This document shows positions 50,751 to 61,317 of a DNA stretch of 64,000 nt, in pieces. The translations under genes were made by a program, and so were the position numbers. The notes under the pieces were generated by a model that made no database searches, was not told where the DNA came from, and saw only the letters and a program-made list of their open reading frames with translations. This stretch comes from Clostridia bacterium (lineage in GTDB: Bacteria; Bacillota; Clostridia; Acetivibrionales; DSM-27016), in the NCBI GenBank assembly GCA_026414765.1, contig JAOAIJ010000042.1:124001-188000 (forward strand), read 5' to 3'. Within the stretch, counting starts at the first letter, position 1; every line of letters starts with the position of its first letter.

Positions 50751-53700
50751 CTACTCTTCATCAGCTGTATAGCTTTGCTTCCATATGCTGTTCGTACTGT
50801 GCAAGCTTTTTAGTGCCCGCTCCTGTTCTTTGACATTAGTCGTTGTATTATTTATGTCTCCGACCATAACCGCATGTTTTCCGCCTTTGGAATTCTCACC
50901 GGTACAGTCTTTTCCGTTTTCCGGCCTAAATGCTTCCTCAGTTTGATAAACCATATATTTTTCCAATACCGGAGAAGGTATCGGATGGCGTACCACTCTT
51001 TGCAATTCAGTATTTGCCCATGCCTCTAAAATCACGTGGGCATTGGTGCCTCCATCTGCAAAAGAGCTTACTGCTGCAATCCTTGCAGCATCTGACCATG
51101 TAGAAAGATCACGTGAAAAATCAATGAAGGAAACGTCAAATTCATAATTCTTCATAGGCCGCTTTCCAGATAAGAATGGAAACTTCTGACCGTGGTACAG
51201 CATAAGTACGACTTTTATGAAACCTGCAATACCTTCAGCACACAGGAGGTGCCCGATGTTAGGTTTGACGGATCCTACTCCCAGGGAAGTACTGCTTGAA
51301 GAGCGGTAAACGGCTTGAATCGCCTTAAGTTCCAATAAATCCGTAACCTCTGATCCCGAGCCGTTTGCTTCGATATAGCCAACTTCTTCAGGCCTTCTCC
51401 GGCTTTTAGTCAAAGCAGCCATCATAACATCCTTTTGAGCTTGAATATTTGGAGTTGCAGGACCTGCGGTCCGTCCATCGTTGTTTACAGCCGCAGCTTT
51501 TATTATGGCATAGATATGATCTCCATCAGCAACGGCCTGCTCTACTGTTTTTAGCAAAACCATTCCTACACCCTCACCCAATACTACCCCTGAAACCCGC
51601 TGATCAAAAATGTGAAATACCGGCTCCCTGCTTAAAATTTTTCTCTGTTCAAAAATCCTATGGAATTCATCTGTGGTTAAAAGGCTTATTCCACCAACAA
51701 TTGCACATTCTATTTCTCCGCAGCACAAGGCTTGTGCAGCTATATTTATTCCAACTAAAGCTGATGAGCAGGCAGTATCCAGAACAATGCTCGGACCACG
51801 AAGGTCAAAGAAATGTGAGATATTAGCTGCCAGGTAGTTTTTCCCTACGCCAACAATAGGATTCCGGGCCTTTCGCAGGCTGAGCCTGTCCGGCTGGTGC
51901 TGACTCCGGGCTCCAAGGTAGACCCCTACCGGTTTTCCCTTGATTTCTTTATGTGAATATCCTGCATTATGCCAGAGCCTGAGACTTTCTTCCAGCACCA
52001 TCAGTGCTTGGGGGTCCATAACCCTTGCATCTTCATCATGGATGAGAAAAAAAGACGGATCAAAGTGCGTGATATTGTCAAGCATTCCCGCATGGAAATT
52101 GCTTAAGTGACCCCAGCGCTCCAAAGGCACAGGACGGATCACGGTCCGGCCTTCCCGGAGCAGCTTCAGATATTCCTCCACTGTGCCTGCACCCGGGAAA
52201 CGGCATGACATACCAATAACCGCAATATCCTGCATGCCGGTCTTAATTTTCAGCTTTCCTGCCTCTACATCCTTCCGTACTTCTTTTGATGCTGATTGTC
52301 CTGCACGCTGATAGTCCTGCTTTTCAATAGTATCTTGCCTGACGGGTAAGATATCCAGAGTTTTTGCCAGGATATGGGCATGTTTGCACGAAAGCCATTG
52401 TGCAAATGCCTCAATAGTCGGATATTCATATAATATCGAAGGATCTATTTCCTCCCCAACCATTTGCTTAATCGGAGGCAATAGTTGGGCAAGCATAATA
52501 GAATCTACTCCATAGTCCTGAAAAGGTGTATCTGCATCTAGTCTGTGGGAATCGACCTTCAATTCCCGGGCAAACAAACCGGTTAACCAGTTTTTTATTG
52601 CACCGGTAAGGTCATCTGATATTTTGGGTGTTTTAGCGGAATGGAGAGTATACAACCGGGTGCCTGCTGGAATATCTTCATGGATTTTGCGGTTCATCAG
52701 TAGGTGAGGTTTCCACAAATCCGGGTTTATCACCGCTGGCAAGATTACAGGACCTAATTCATTTGACAGGACGCTGTCGAGCAGCTGCAATCCCTCTTTA
52801 TCAGTCATACTCAGCAGACCTGTATACATATAGGCTTTACTTTTCACCTCTCCCATACCGGTCTCTTTCCAGCTGGGCCATTGAATACTGACAACAGGGC
52901 AACTAAAAGCATTTGCTTCTGCAAAATAATCCATATATGCATTTGCCATGGCATAGTCACTTTGCCCTGATGCTAAGGTGGGAATAACTGCCGATACTGA
53001 TGAAAACAGTGCAAAAAACTGTAAAGGTTCATCTTTAAAGCATTGAAGTATTACGTCCAGTGCAGTAGTTTTAGGCTCCAATACCTGCTTAACCCTGTCA
53101 ACAGATTTTCTTATGAACGCCGGGTTTTCAAAGTCACCAATGCCTGCACAATGAATAATTCCCCCGACCGGTCCCATGGTCTGCCTGATTCCCTGCAAGC
53201 TCTGCTGCAAAGCAATTTTGTCTGCCAGCGACACCTGCAGTATCTGCACCTGCACTCCTTGCTCTTCTAACTTTTGTATGGACTCTATTTTTTGTGAAAG
53301 CGGAGTATCCTTCTCCCTGTAAAATCCCCACTGCTCCCGAGGAGGCAATTCTTCCCGCCCTGTGAGTACCAGGCGCTTCACTCCGTAATACTCAACAAAA
53401 TGCTTGGCACACAGATACCCTATTCCCCGTGTCCCGCCGGTGATCCATAAAACGTAATCCTTACTAAAGGCAAATCTGCTTTTCTTATCAGCTCTCAACT
53501 GAATTTCATTCAGAAAAGCCCGGTATCTTTTTTCTCTCCGGTAACAAATCTCTATATCCTCACTATCCGCAAAATATTCAAAAGCAATATGGCGCGCAAG
53601 AATCTTGTTATCCGCACACGGATCTGCATCCATATGCCGTGTCCGCAAGTGGCTGTATTCACTTTGCAGCATGCGGTACAATCCTGCACGGGATGCACCG

Positions 53701-56700
53701 GATAAATTGATGCCAGTATTCTGATAGGATTCAAGTCCCTTTGTTACACATAGCAGAGTCACTTTTTCTTTACGGCCGTGTTCAATCAACTGCTGCAGCC
53801 ATAAAATCCACGTTTCGTCCTCACTACCATCCTTTCCGCAACCGGTCAGATCAATACAGCCGTCATATTTCTTCCACTCATATTCCTTGTTTTGCAGCTT
53901 TTTATCAGGTTCAAATATTTCCAGAATTTCGATTTCCGGAAAGTATTCAGAAAGTTCACCTGCAAGTTCCATAGTTTCTTTTGTTGCTATAATAGCAACA
54001 CATGAATCCACTTCTCTGCTTTGACCCGCTTCACTCAGCTCCCAGCGCTTTTTCAGAAAGCACATTTTTCTCCCGGAAAAGCTGTCTTCGGCAATGTTCC
54101 TGCCAGGTACACCCATATCAACCCTGGGCTTCCAGCATAGTTCCCTGGCAAATGGATATGCAGGCAGGCTTATACGGCAAGGCTTCGTTTTCCCATATAG
54201 CTTGTCCCAATCAAAATCCAGACCTTTTACCCAAAGTTCGAGTAGCTTGGCGTATTTGCCTTTCTTTATCCAAGCATCAATAATACCTTCCATATCTTCA
54301 TCCGCTTCAAAAACAGACAAAGAATCCTTATTGCGTTTTACCTGTCCTCTGAATAACCCCTCTATAGCTCCTTTTCCCCCAGCAAAGCTCTTAAGCTTTT
54401 CTTCCAGTTCTTTAACGGATAGAGCAGTAACGGCCATGCGTTCCTCCATGGCTTCACGCCCCACCTGCAGGGTGTAAGCCATATCTGCAAGACTATTGTC
54501 TGAAAACTGCTGCCTGACGATAGCATCCGACAATCTCTCTGCCTGCTCTTTCAGTTTCTCTTCATTTTTTGCCGATAATACGATAATCGCAGGATTTTGA
54601 GTGTTTATAACAATCTTTGGCTGCTCCGGAACAGCAGGAATATATTCTTCAACCACTATATGAGCATTTGCCCCACCTGCACCAAAACTGCTTATCCCGG
54701 CACGCCTTGGCACCTCATTCCCGCCGATCACCGGCTTTTTCCATTCTTCAATTTCCTGCTGAACTACAAAAGGTGTATTAATGAAATCAATATTGGGATT
54801 GAGTATCTCAGAATGCAGTGACGGCACCAGCTGACGGTACTTGAGCTGCAATAGGACTTTTGTCAGTCCTGCAATACCTGCAGCACTTTCACAATGCCCT
54901 ATATTTGACTTAGCTGATCCTATTGTGCAAAACTGCTTATCCCTTGTATATTTCTGAAAGGCTTTGGTCAGACCCGCAATTTCAATCGGATCACCTAGTG
55001 AAGTCCCTGTTCCGTGCGCTTCGATATAGCTTATGCTCCTCGGGCTTATACCTGCTTCTTTAAAAGCCCGGCCAATAACTTCAGCCTGGGCATTAGGATT
55101 CGGAACGGTGTATCCGTTTGTTTTCCCACCATGATTTATTGCAGTTCCCTTTATTATTCCATATATGTGATCTCCATCCTTAACAGCTTTTGAGAGCGGT
55201 TTTATCAGCACCGCACCGACACCTTCCCCGGGAACGTATCCGTCACCTCCCTGCCCGAAACTTTCACATCTTCCTTTGCTCGATACAAATCGGTTTTGTG
55301 AAAGAAACAGATACTTATTTGGGTGTACAGATACATTGACACCTCCAGCAATTGCAATTTCACATTCGTTCCGCTGTATACTCTGACAAGCCAGATGTAT
55401 GGCCGTCAGTGAGGATGAACACATGGTATCTACAGCCATACTCGGTCCGTGAAAATTGAAAAAATATGATACGCGGTTGGCGATGGATGCCGGAATACCC
55501 CAATAAGCTGCCGGTCTTCCCTGTAGCATTTCCTGAGCCCCGTATAATTGATACTCTTCATACATCACTCCTACAAAAACTCCTGTATTCCGGCTCTTAC
55601 CCATATCGCCGTTCTTACCCCGTACTTCCCGTGTGTACCCCGCATCTTCGAAAGTCTCAAATGCGCATTCCAGAAACAAGCGCTCCTGTGGATCCATGTA
55701 TTCCGCTTCTCTTGGAGAAATATTGAAAAATAATGGATCAAAACGATCAATACCTTTGAGAAAGCCTCCCCACTTACTGTAAGTTTTTCCGGGCTTGCTC
55801 CTGTCTTCATCGTAGTATAGCCTGTAGTCCCAACGGTTTTTAGGGATTTCCGTGATACAATCCCTACCTTCTTTTAAGTTTTGCCAGAATTCAAAAATGC
55901 TTTCAGCCCCGGGGTAACGACCTGCAAGTCCTATAATGGCGATTTCCCCGTTATCCGCCGTTTTCTTATCTTGCAGTATATTTTGTATTGCCGCAAAACG
56001 ATGTCTTTTATAGCTTTTTAGTGTCATATCCGGTTTTTCAGTTCTATCATATGAATCATTGCAGTTTTCATCTGTCGTCAATATTTTTTTCTCATTTTCC
56101 AGCAGTTCTGTCAGCTTATCTGCATAATTTTCGAGAAAATATCCTGTTAATTCCTTAATGTTTTGATACTCAAAAAACAATGTTTTAGGTAAAGAGCCAA
56201 ATATTATCTCCAGCTGGTTGGTCAATTGCATAATCATAATGGAATCAATTCCATATCTCTCCATAGGTGCATTTACTTCAATGCGGTCGTCCGGAAGCTT
56301 GATGACTGAAGATATTATCCTTTTTAAATATTTTTCTGCTTTCTCACATAGTGAATCGTGCCGGATTACAGGGTTTGGCCTATTTATCTGCATAACTGAA
56401 AGAGCTGTCGTTCCTTCAGGATTGCCCGGTTTTTCCATAAATCTTTCTCTAAGCCTTTTAGAATCCCCTTCAATTACCAGTATCTGATCCTCTCCCGAAG
56501 CCAGTCCCTGGTAAAAAGCATGTATCCCTGTGGATGTACTCATAGCTGAAGCCCTCATGTTTTGCCACATCATCCCTACAGATTCCTCAGCTACCTTCAT
56601 CCCGCCATCTTTCCATAAAGGCCAGTTTATTGACAATGTCCGGCCCTGACGTTCTTTTACGGCAACCAGATTATTCCTATAGACCGCATACGCATCCATA

Positions 56701-59700
56701 AATGCATTGGCAGCAGAGTAATCAGCCTGGCCTAAATTACCCAAACTGCCTGAAACAGATGAAAACAAAACAAAGAAATCAAGCTTCAAATCTTTACTTG
56801 CCTGATCAAGGTTAACAAGTCCCGTAACCTTCGGCATTAATACATTCTGCAATTCGTCTTTTGTCTTTTTTAGGATTAGGTTGTCCTGGATGATACCTGC
56901 ACTATGAATAATGCCATCCAGGCTTCCGTATTTTTCACATATGCTCCTGATCAAGTTTGCAACCGGCTTCTTGCCGGCTACGTCTACTTCCCGATATTCT
57001 ACCACTGTACCCATATCCTGTAATTCTTTCAACAAGGATTGCTTATGTGCATCTAATCCAGACCTGCCAGTAAGAACTAAAACAACATCTTTTGCTTTGC
57101 TTAGGATCTCTTTAGCAAAAATCAAGCCAAGACCGCCTGTACCGCCTGTAATAAGGTAAACCCCTCTGTTTTTCCAGGGGATGTCTGAGTCTTCAAAAAG
57201 TTCAACCTCACTCCATCCTGCAACAAAACGTTTTCCCCCTATATATCTGATCTGATCATCAGCAGGACACCGGCTGTTATCCTTCAATTTTTCCGCAACT
57301 CCTTTTAGAGTCTCACCAGGTTCAAGTTCAATAAGCTGACATATGATATTGGGGTTTTCTATATGAGCAGTTCTTAATATTCCGGAAAGTCCTGAAAGAA
57401 GCTTTTTTTCATTGTCGGCTGCAATAACTGTTTGAATCAGAATCCTACCCTTAGGCTTCTCTTCAAACCTGCTCCGAATTTCTTCAAATAATTGAACTGC
57501 ATAAGCTTGAAACCTGCCGTCAATTTCCCGTTTTTTCGAATATAGAGTGATGCAGCGGGCTCCATCCAACTCTGTCTCAATGCTTTGATATACAGTTTTA
57601 TCCGGCTCGCATATTATTACAACATGCTCGTCATATACTGGCTCTGCAGCTCCTTCGCAAACATTTTGTTCTTTCCAGCACGGTTTTAGTATAAGCCTTG
57701 TATCAGGAGTAATAGATTTTTTTCCTCCCGTCTCATTCCCCAAAGCCTTTAAGGATAATCCCCTCATACGTACACACACATTTCCTGCTTCACTGCATAA
57801 ATCCAAATCAACTTTTCGCAGCTTGTCTCCCATTCTGAAGTCATTACCATATCGAACCAAAACCCACATAACCGAAGTACAGCTGCTTATAATCTCAAGC
57901 TCGTCAAGTGCAAATGGTACGAATGGCCTGTCAGGCATATCTGCATTTTCACAAGCAAGTTCTGCTGCTAAAACCACTGCTGCCTGTAGGCTTGAATCCA
58001 TCAAACTCGGATGCAAAACATATTTAGCTGCAGTATGAGCCAGAAAATCCGGTAGAGAAAGTTTTGCAAGGAGCTGTTCTTCTCCCTTATACACTTTTTC
58101 AATCCCCCGGTGCCCCGGACCGTAATCGATACCCATACCTTTAAAAGCCTTGTAGCATTCAGCAGCAGATAGGCTTTTCAGCTTGCATTGCTGCTTGATA
58201 GTTGGTAAATCCAAGGTTTCAACTTCTACCATTCTATCTAAAACAGCTATGCCCTGACTGTTCACTACAGGTTCCATATCTGTTCCGTCTATATTGCTGT
58301 AGATTTCAAAAGCTGCTTGCTCCGCACTTTCGGGAAATAGCCCGACATGGACTCGAACCGGCTGAGCCCCGACTGCTATAGGTTTTACCCATATTACATT
58401 TTTAAGCCTGACTCTTACCCCGCTGTTTTTCAAATATCCCGCAGCCTGACTCAGTGCTGCTTGTACCATCTCCAGGTATGCTACACCGGGAAGCAAACGT
58501 TGGTTATTAACAATATGGTCTGATAAAAAAAATTCTTGTCCTGTAAAGGTTGAACTAAACCGCTGCTCTGAAAAATCGGAGGTGTTTTGATGCAGCATAG
58601 GGTGTATTAAAGCTGCAGCAGCATGGTTTTGTGTTATAGAATCCTTGTATGCGGCGTTATTCGCTATCCAGTAGCGTTCACCGACAAATGGATATACCGG
58701 AAGGTTGATTCTTCTTATTGTATGATTTGAATAAAGCTCTTCCCAGCTCAACTCATGTCCCTCTGTATACATTTCTGCCAAGGCCGTTAGCTTGTCACCA
58801 TACTCCTGCTCATTCTTAATGCTGTTATAAGACAGCTCTTTCATGATAGTTTTGCCCAACTCTCTAAGGATAGCCTTTAAGTTTTCCCTGTTTGTTTGAC
58901 TGTTTGTTTTGGAAAGCTCTTTGGGTTCTTCATTGCTTAGGCTTTTTTTAAGTTTTTCCTGAAGCTCTTCGATATCCTTCACGACAAAAGCACTTCTCAT
59001 TTCAAAATGTTCCCTGAACAAAAGCAGATTCGCGCTGATATCAATAAGACTGTTTTCTTGTCCGTGCTTCTTTAGCCAAGCTGCAAGTTCCTCTTCTTTT
59101 TTACGTAGTGATTCTTCTGTCCTGGCAGATAAGCAGATCAAATAGGAGGGTAATTTTTCAGATGTATGCCTGATAGCAGCAGGCGCCTCTTCAAGTATGA
59201 CATGTGCATTTGTTCCCCCAAAACCAAAAGAACTGACTCCTGCACGTCTGGGAATTGTCCGGTTGTCCTCTCCTCTCAAAGCTTTCCATACCTGAGGCTT
59301 GTCCACTATATAAAAAGGACTGTCATCCAACAGAATCCGGTGGTTTAGCTTTTTATAATTCTGCAATCCGGGCAACTGTTTATGCTTCATCGAAAGCAAA
59401 ACTTTGATAACTCCTGCAATGCCTGCTGCTGATTCCAGATGCCCAATATTGGTTTTCACCGACCCGAGGCCACAATAGTTTTTTCTTGCCGGCTGTCCTT
59501 CTTTTGAAGGAAATGACCCGAATGCCTTTACAAGCCCCGCAAATTCAATAGGATCACCTTTGGGAGTGCCTGTACCATGAGCTTCTATGTAGCTGATACT
59601 GTCAGGTTCTATTCCTGCACGCCTGCAGGCATCAACAATCACTGCTGCCTGTGCATCCGGATTGGGGTAGGTTAAAGTATGAGTCCTGCCATTGTGGTTA

Positions 59701-60548
59701 ACTGCACTTCCCTTAATAACACCATAAATAAGGTCTCCATCCGCTACCGCCTTCTTCAATGGTTTGAGCAGAATCAAGCCTGCACCTTCGCTGCGGACGT
59801 AACCGTCTGCACTATCATCAAAGGTCTTACAGGAACCTGTAGGAGACAACATTCCAGTTTTTGAAAAGGAAATATGTCTAGTAGGAGTCAATAAAAGACT
59901 TACACCCCCTGCAAGGGCCATACTGCATTCTCCAAGGTATAAGGACTGAATTGCTGAATGAATAGCATTCAGCGAACTTGAACACGCAGCATCTATAGGA
60001 AAACTCGGCCCATTAAAATTAAAATAGTGGGAAATCCGGTTGGAAATCACTGCAGAAGCGGTTCCTGTAGAATGATAAGCTTCAATGGAGCTAAATACTT
60101 TTTCCTGTAATTCTTTATAATCATGATTGAACACCCCAATAAAAACGCCTACTTTAGAGCCGGATATGTCAGACGGACAAACGCCTGCATCTTCCAGACA
60201 GTTCCAGGAAAGCTCCAGCATGATTCTTTGCTGCGGGTCCATGACTTCAGCCTGTCTGGCAGAGATATTAAAAAAAGCTGCTTCAAAGGCATCTGCATTT
60301 TCTATAAAACCTCCCCACTTGCTGTTGGTTTTATTCTCCCCGGTTTTGGGATCCCCCCAATATGCTCTCCAGTCCCACCGTTCCAATGGAATCTCCTGGA
60401 TACATGACTTTGAGTTGTTCAGATTTTCCCAAAACTCTCTATAGTTTTCAGCCCCCGGAAACCTGCATGCCATACCGATGACAGCTATGTCCATACTATT
60501 TCCATCTTCCTGTTTTCCTTCGAAAGGTTGAGGTTTTTTGTCTTTCAT
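50751..60548 (-). CDS. Trans-AT PKS protein 1: KS1-DH-KR-ACP-KS2-KR-ACP-KS3(KS0)
   Basis: A 3265-residue protein, first in transcription order. Approximate layout: KS1 (19-450, DAACSSS with Cys189, EAHGTGT, NIGHLE); DH (645-935, HIVNNQRLLP, with Asn for the usual Gly of HxxxGxxxxP); KR (1000-1330, GGTGGLG); ACP (Ser near 1437); KS2 (1535-1965, DTMCSSS); KR without DH (2130-2560, GGTRGIG); ACP (near 2682); KS3 (2772-3175, DTACSSA). KS3 has EANGSGS where EAHGTGT is expected, so the first catalytic histidine is missing; it should pass the chain on without extending it (KS0). About 90 polar residues follow, probably a docking tail. There is no loading domain, no AT and no starter ACP. The ATG follows GAAAGGAGATC. 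Homologous modules recur in protein 3. Confidence 0.93.
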   Translation of the reverse strand: MKDKKPQPFEGKQEDGNSMDIAVIGMACRFPGAENYREFWENLNNSKSCIQEIPLERWDWRAYWGDPKTGENKTNSKWGGFIENADAFEAAFFNISARQAEVMDPQQRIMLELSWNCLEDAGVCPSDISGSKVGVFIGVFNHDYKELQEKVFSSIEAYHSTGTASAVISNRISHYFNFNGPSFPIDAACSSSLNAIHSAIQSLYLGECSMALAGGVSLLLTPTRHISFSKTGMLSPTGSCKTFDDSADGYVRSEGAGLILLKPLKKAVADGDLIYGVIKGSAVNHNGRTHTLTYPNPDAQAAVIVDACRRAGIEPDSISYIEAHGTGTPKGDPIEFAGLVKAFGSFPSKEGQPARKNYCGLGSVKTNIGHLESAAGIAGVIKVLLSMKHKQLPGLQNYKKLNHRILLDDSPFYIVDKPQVWKALRGEDNRTIPRRAGVSSFGFGGTNAHVILEEAPAAIRHTSEKLPSYLICLSARTEESLRKKEEELAAWLKKHGQENSLIDISANLLLFREHFEMRSAFVVKDIEELQEKLKKSLSNEEPKELSKTNSQTNRENLKAILRELGKTIMKELSYNSIKNEQEYGDKLTALAEMYTEGHELSWEELYSNHTIRRINLPVYPFVGERYWIANNAAYKDSITQNHAAAALIHPMLHQNTSDFSEQRFSSTFTGQEFFLSDHIVNNQRLLPGVAYLEMVQAALSQAAGYLKNSGVRVRLKNVIWVKPIAVGAQPVRVHVGLFPESAEQAAFEIYSNIDGTDMEPVVNSQGIAVLDRMVEVETLDLPTIKQQCKLKSLSAAECYKAFKGMGIDYGPGHRGIEKVYKGEEQLLAKLSLPDFLAHTAAKYVLHPSLMDSSLQAAVVLAAELACENADMPDRPFVPFALDELEIISSCTSVMWVLVRYGNDFRMGDKLRKVDLDLCSEAGNVCVRMRGLSLKALGNETGGKKSITPDTRLILKPCWKEQNVCEGAAEPVYDEHVVIICEPDKTVYQSIETELDGARCITLYSKKREIDGRFQAYAVQLFEEIRSRFEEKPKGRILIQTVIAADNEKKLLSGLSGILRTAHIENPNIICQLIELEPGETLKGVAEKLKDNSRCPADDQIRYIGGKRFVAGWSEVELFEDSDIPWKNRGVYLITGGTGGLGLIFAKEILSKAKDVVLVLTGRSGLDAHKQSLLKELQDMGTVVEYREVDVAGKKPVANLIRSICEKYGSLDGIIHSAGIIQDNLILKKTKDELQNVLMPKVTGLVNLDQASKDLKLDFFVLFSSVSGSLGNLGQADYSAANAFMDAYAVYRNNLVAVKERQGRTLSINWPLWKDGGMKVAEESVGMMWQNMRASAMSTSTGIHAFYQGLASGEDQILVIEGDSKRLRERFMEKPGNPEGTTALSVMQINRPNPVIRHDSLCEKAEKYLKRIISSVIKLPDDRIEVNAPMERYGIDSIMIMQLTNQLEIIFGSLPKTLFFEYQNIKELTGYFLENYADKLTELLENEKKILTTDENCNDSYDRTEKPDMTLKSYKRHRFAAIQNILQDKKTADNGEIAIIGLAGRYPGAESIFEFWQNLKEGRDCITEIPKNRWDYRLYYDEDRSKPGKTYSKWGGFLKGIDRFDPLFFNISPREAEYMDPQERLFLECAFETFEDAGYTREVRGKNGDMGKSRNTGVFVGVMYEEYQLYGAQEMLQGRPAAYWGIPASIANRVSYFFNFHGPSMAVDTMCSSSLTAIHLACQSIQRNECEIAIAGGVNVSVHPNKYLFLSQNRFVSSKGRCESFGQGGDGYVPGEGVGAVLIKPLSKAVKDGDHIYGIIKGTAINHGGKTNGYTVPNPNAQAEVIGRAFKEAGISPRSISYIEAHGTGTSLGDPIEIAGLTKAFQKYTRDKQFCTIGSAKSNIGHCESAAGIAGLTKVLLQLKYRQLVPSLHSEILNPNIDFINTPFVVQQEIEEWKKPVIGGNEVPRRAGISSFGAGGANAHIVVEEYIPAVPEQPKIVINTQNPAIIVLSAKNEEKLKEQAERLSDAIVRQQFSDNSLADMAYTLQVGREAMEERMAVTALSVKELEEKLKSFAGGKGAIEGLFRGQVKRNKDSLSVFEADEDMEGIIDAWIKKGKYAKLLELWVKGLDFDWDKLYGKTKPCRISLPAYPFARELCWKPRVDMGVPGRNIAEDSFSGRKMCFLKKRWELSEAGQSREVDSCVAIIATKETMELAGELSEYFPEIEILEIFEPDKKLQNKEYEWKKYDGCIDLTGCGKDGSEDETWILWLQQLIEHGRKEKVTLLCVTKGLESYQNTGINLSGASRAGLYRMLQSEYSHLRTRHMDADPCADNKILARHIAFEYFADSEDIEICYRREKRYRAFLNEIQLRADKKSRFAFSKDYVLWITGGTRGIGYLCAKHFVEYYGVKRLVLTGREELPPREQWGFYREKDTPLSQKIESIQKLEEQGVQVQILQVSLADKIALQQSLQGIRQTMGPVGGIIHCAGIGDFENPAFIRKSVDRVKQVLEPKTTALDVILQCFKDEPLQFFALFSSVSAVIPTLASGQSDYAMANAYMDYFAEANAFSCPVVSIQWPSWKETGMGEVKSKAYMYTGLLSMTDKEGLQLLDSVLSNELGPVILPAVINPDLWKPHLLMNRKIHEDIPAGTRLYTLHSAKTPKISDDLTGAIKNWLTGLFARELKVDSHRLDADTPFQDYGVDSIMLAQLLPPIKQMVGEEIDPSILYEYPTIEAFAQWLSCKHAHILAKTLDILPVRQDTIEKQDYQRAGQSASKEVRKDVEAGKLKIKTGMQDIAVIGMSCRFPGAGTVEEYLKLLREGRTVIRPVPLERWGHLSNFHAGMLDNITHFDPSFFLIHDEDARVMDPQALMVLEESLRLWHNAGYSHKEIKGKPVGVYLGARSQHQPDRLSLRKARNPIVGVGKNYLAANISHFFDLRGPSIVLDTACSSALVGINIAAQALCCGEIECAIVGGISLLTTDEFHRIFEQRKILSREPVFHIFDQRVSGVVLGEGVGMVLLKTVEQAVADGDHIYAIIKAAAVNNDGRTAGPATPNIQAQKDVMMAALTKSRRRPEEVGYIEANGSGSEVTDLLELKAIQAVYRSSSSTSLGVGSVKPNIGHLLCAEGIAGFIKVVLMLYHGQKFPFLSGKRPMKNYEFDVSFIDFSRDLSTWSDAARIAAVSSFADGGTNAHVILEAWANTELQRVVRHPIPSPVLEKYMVYQTEEAFRPENGKDCTGENSKGGKHAVMVGDINNTTTNVKEQERALKSLHSTNSIWKQSYTADEE

Positions 60549-60623
60549 ACTGATCTCCTTTCTTTATGTAATGACTATGTTTTCAGTTGTACATTTCTTT
60601 CCAATTCTAAATAGAAAAGCAAT

Positions 60624-60662
60624 AAAAAAAACCACCTTATCGCAGCCATCACATATCGATAA
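60624..60662 (-). terminator. Weak terminator-like hairpin upstream of PKS protein 1
   Basis: Read leftwards, TTATCG (60662-60657) can pair with CGATAA (60642-60637), followed by GGTGG and a run of eight T (60631-60624). Only six pairs and a long loop, so it is weak. It would lie between the distal promoter at 61318-61346 and the PKS genes. Confidence 0.25.
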
Positions 60663-60725
60663 CAGCAAAAAGGATATACTTAATAAACCTCACCATTAAT
60701 ATGCTTGATGCGGTATTTCTCGTCA

Positions 60726-61190
60726 TCAGTTTTCATTGGGTTTAGTAAAGGCCAGTACGGTTAACAATGAGCAGTTGAGCATGCCCTTTACACTAGTATG
60801 CTTGACTTGCTTTTCAACCATTTTAGTGCTATCTTCTCGGGATTTAGAATTGACCAGATATTTTAGCGGACTTTTCCATAAGAAGCAGTCCGATTTATTT
60901 AACAGTCCTTCTTTTCCTATCATATGACTGTATAACCATTTCTACCTCTTCATTATCCCTTCTGCTGAATAGCCTGCAGCATTGCTTGTGAATTCCACTT
61001 AAATTCAGCAGTTATTCCGTTCAATGTTTTCTCTTTTGAAGGACCTCCAATACAGTTTTGACCTTTATTACGACATGTTAAGTTACAATGACTTTCGTAA
61101 TATGCTTATCATCAGTGACTAACATCACATTCCGGCGATTGGCAATCGCCAGATGCTTATCAAGCACTATATACTTGATAAAAACTATAT
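60726..61190 (-). pseudogene. Broken coding fragments, possibly a transposase remnant
   Basis: In leftward reading, several short coding-like pieces occur in different frames: one around 61190-61084 encoding VLDKHLAIANRRNVM and a following LVTDDKHITKV piece, one around 61050-60955 containing GITAEFKWNSQAM, and one from about 60940 to 60726 containing SREDSTKMVEKQ. Stops and frame changes separate them. The first piece loosely recalls a DDE transposase strand, but I cannot assign a family. Treat it as a degraded gene of unknown type; it occupies most of the gap between the PKS operon and the membrane protein gene. Confidence 0.3.
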
Positions 61191-61317
61191 TTACCAGAAA
61201 AATGTTTTATGATATATTAAAGTGGCAATACTGAATAAATACATTGCCTAAGCTTATAAGAAAGTCCTTCCATCAAAAAAGTCTTTCTTACAAGTCATTT
61301 CTCCCATAATGTGTATC

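Noticed and set aside
50000-60500. Many long rightward open frames inside the PKS genes
   Set aside because: They lie opposite strongly supported PKS codons, have no ribosome-binding sites and show no recognisable domains; they are shadows of the real frames.
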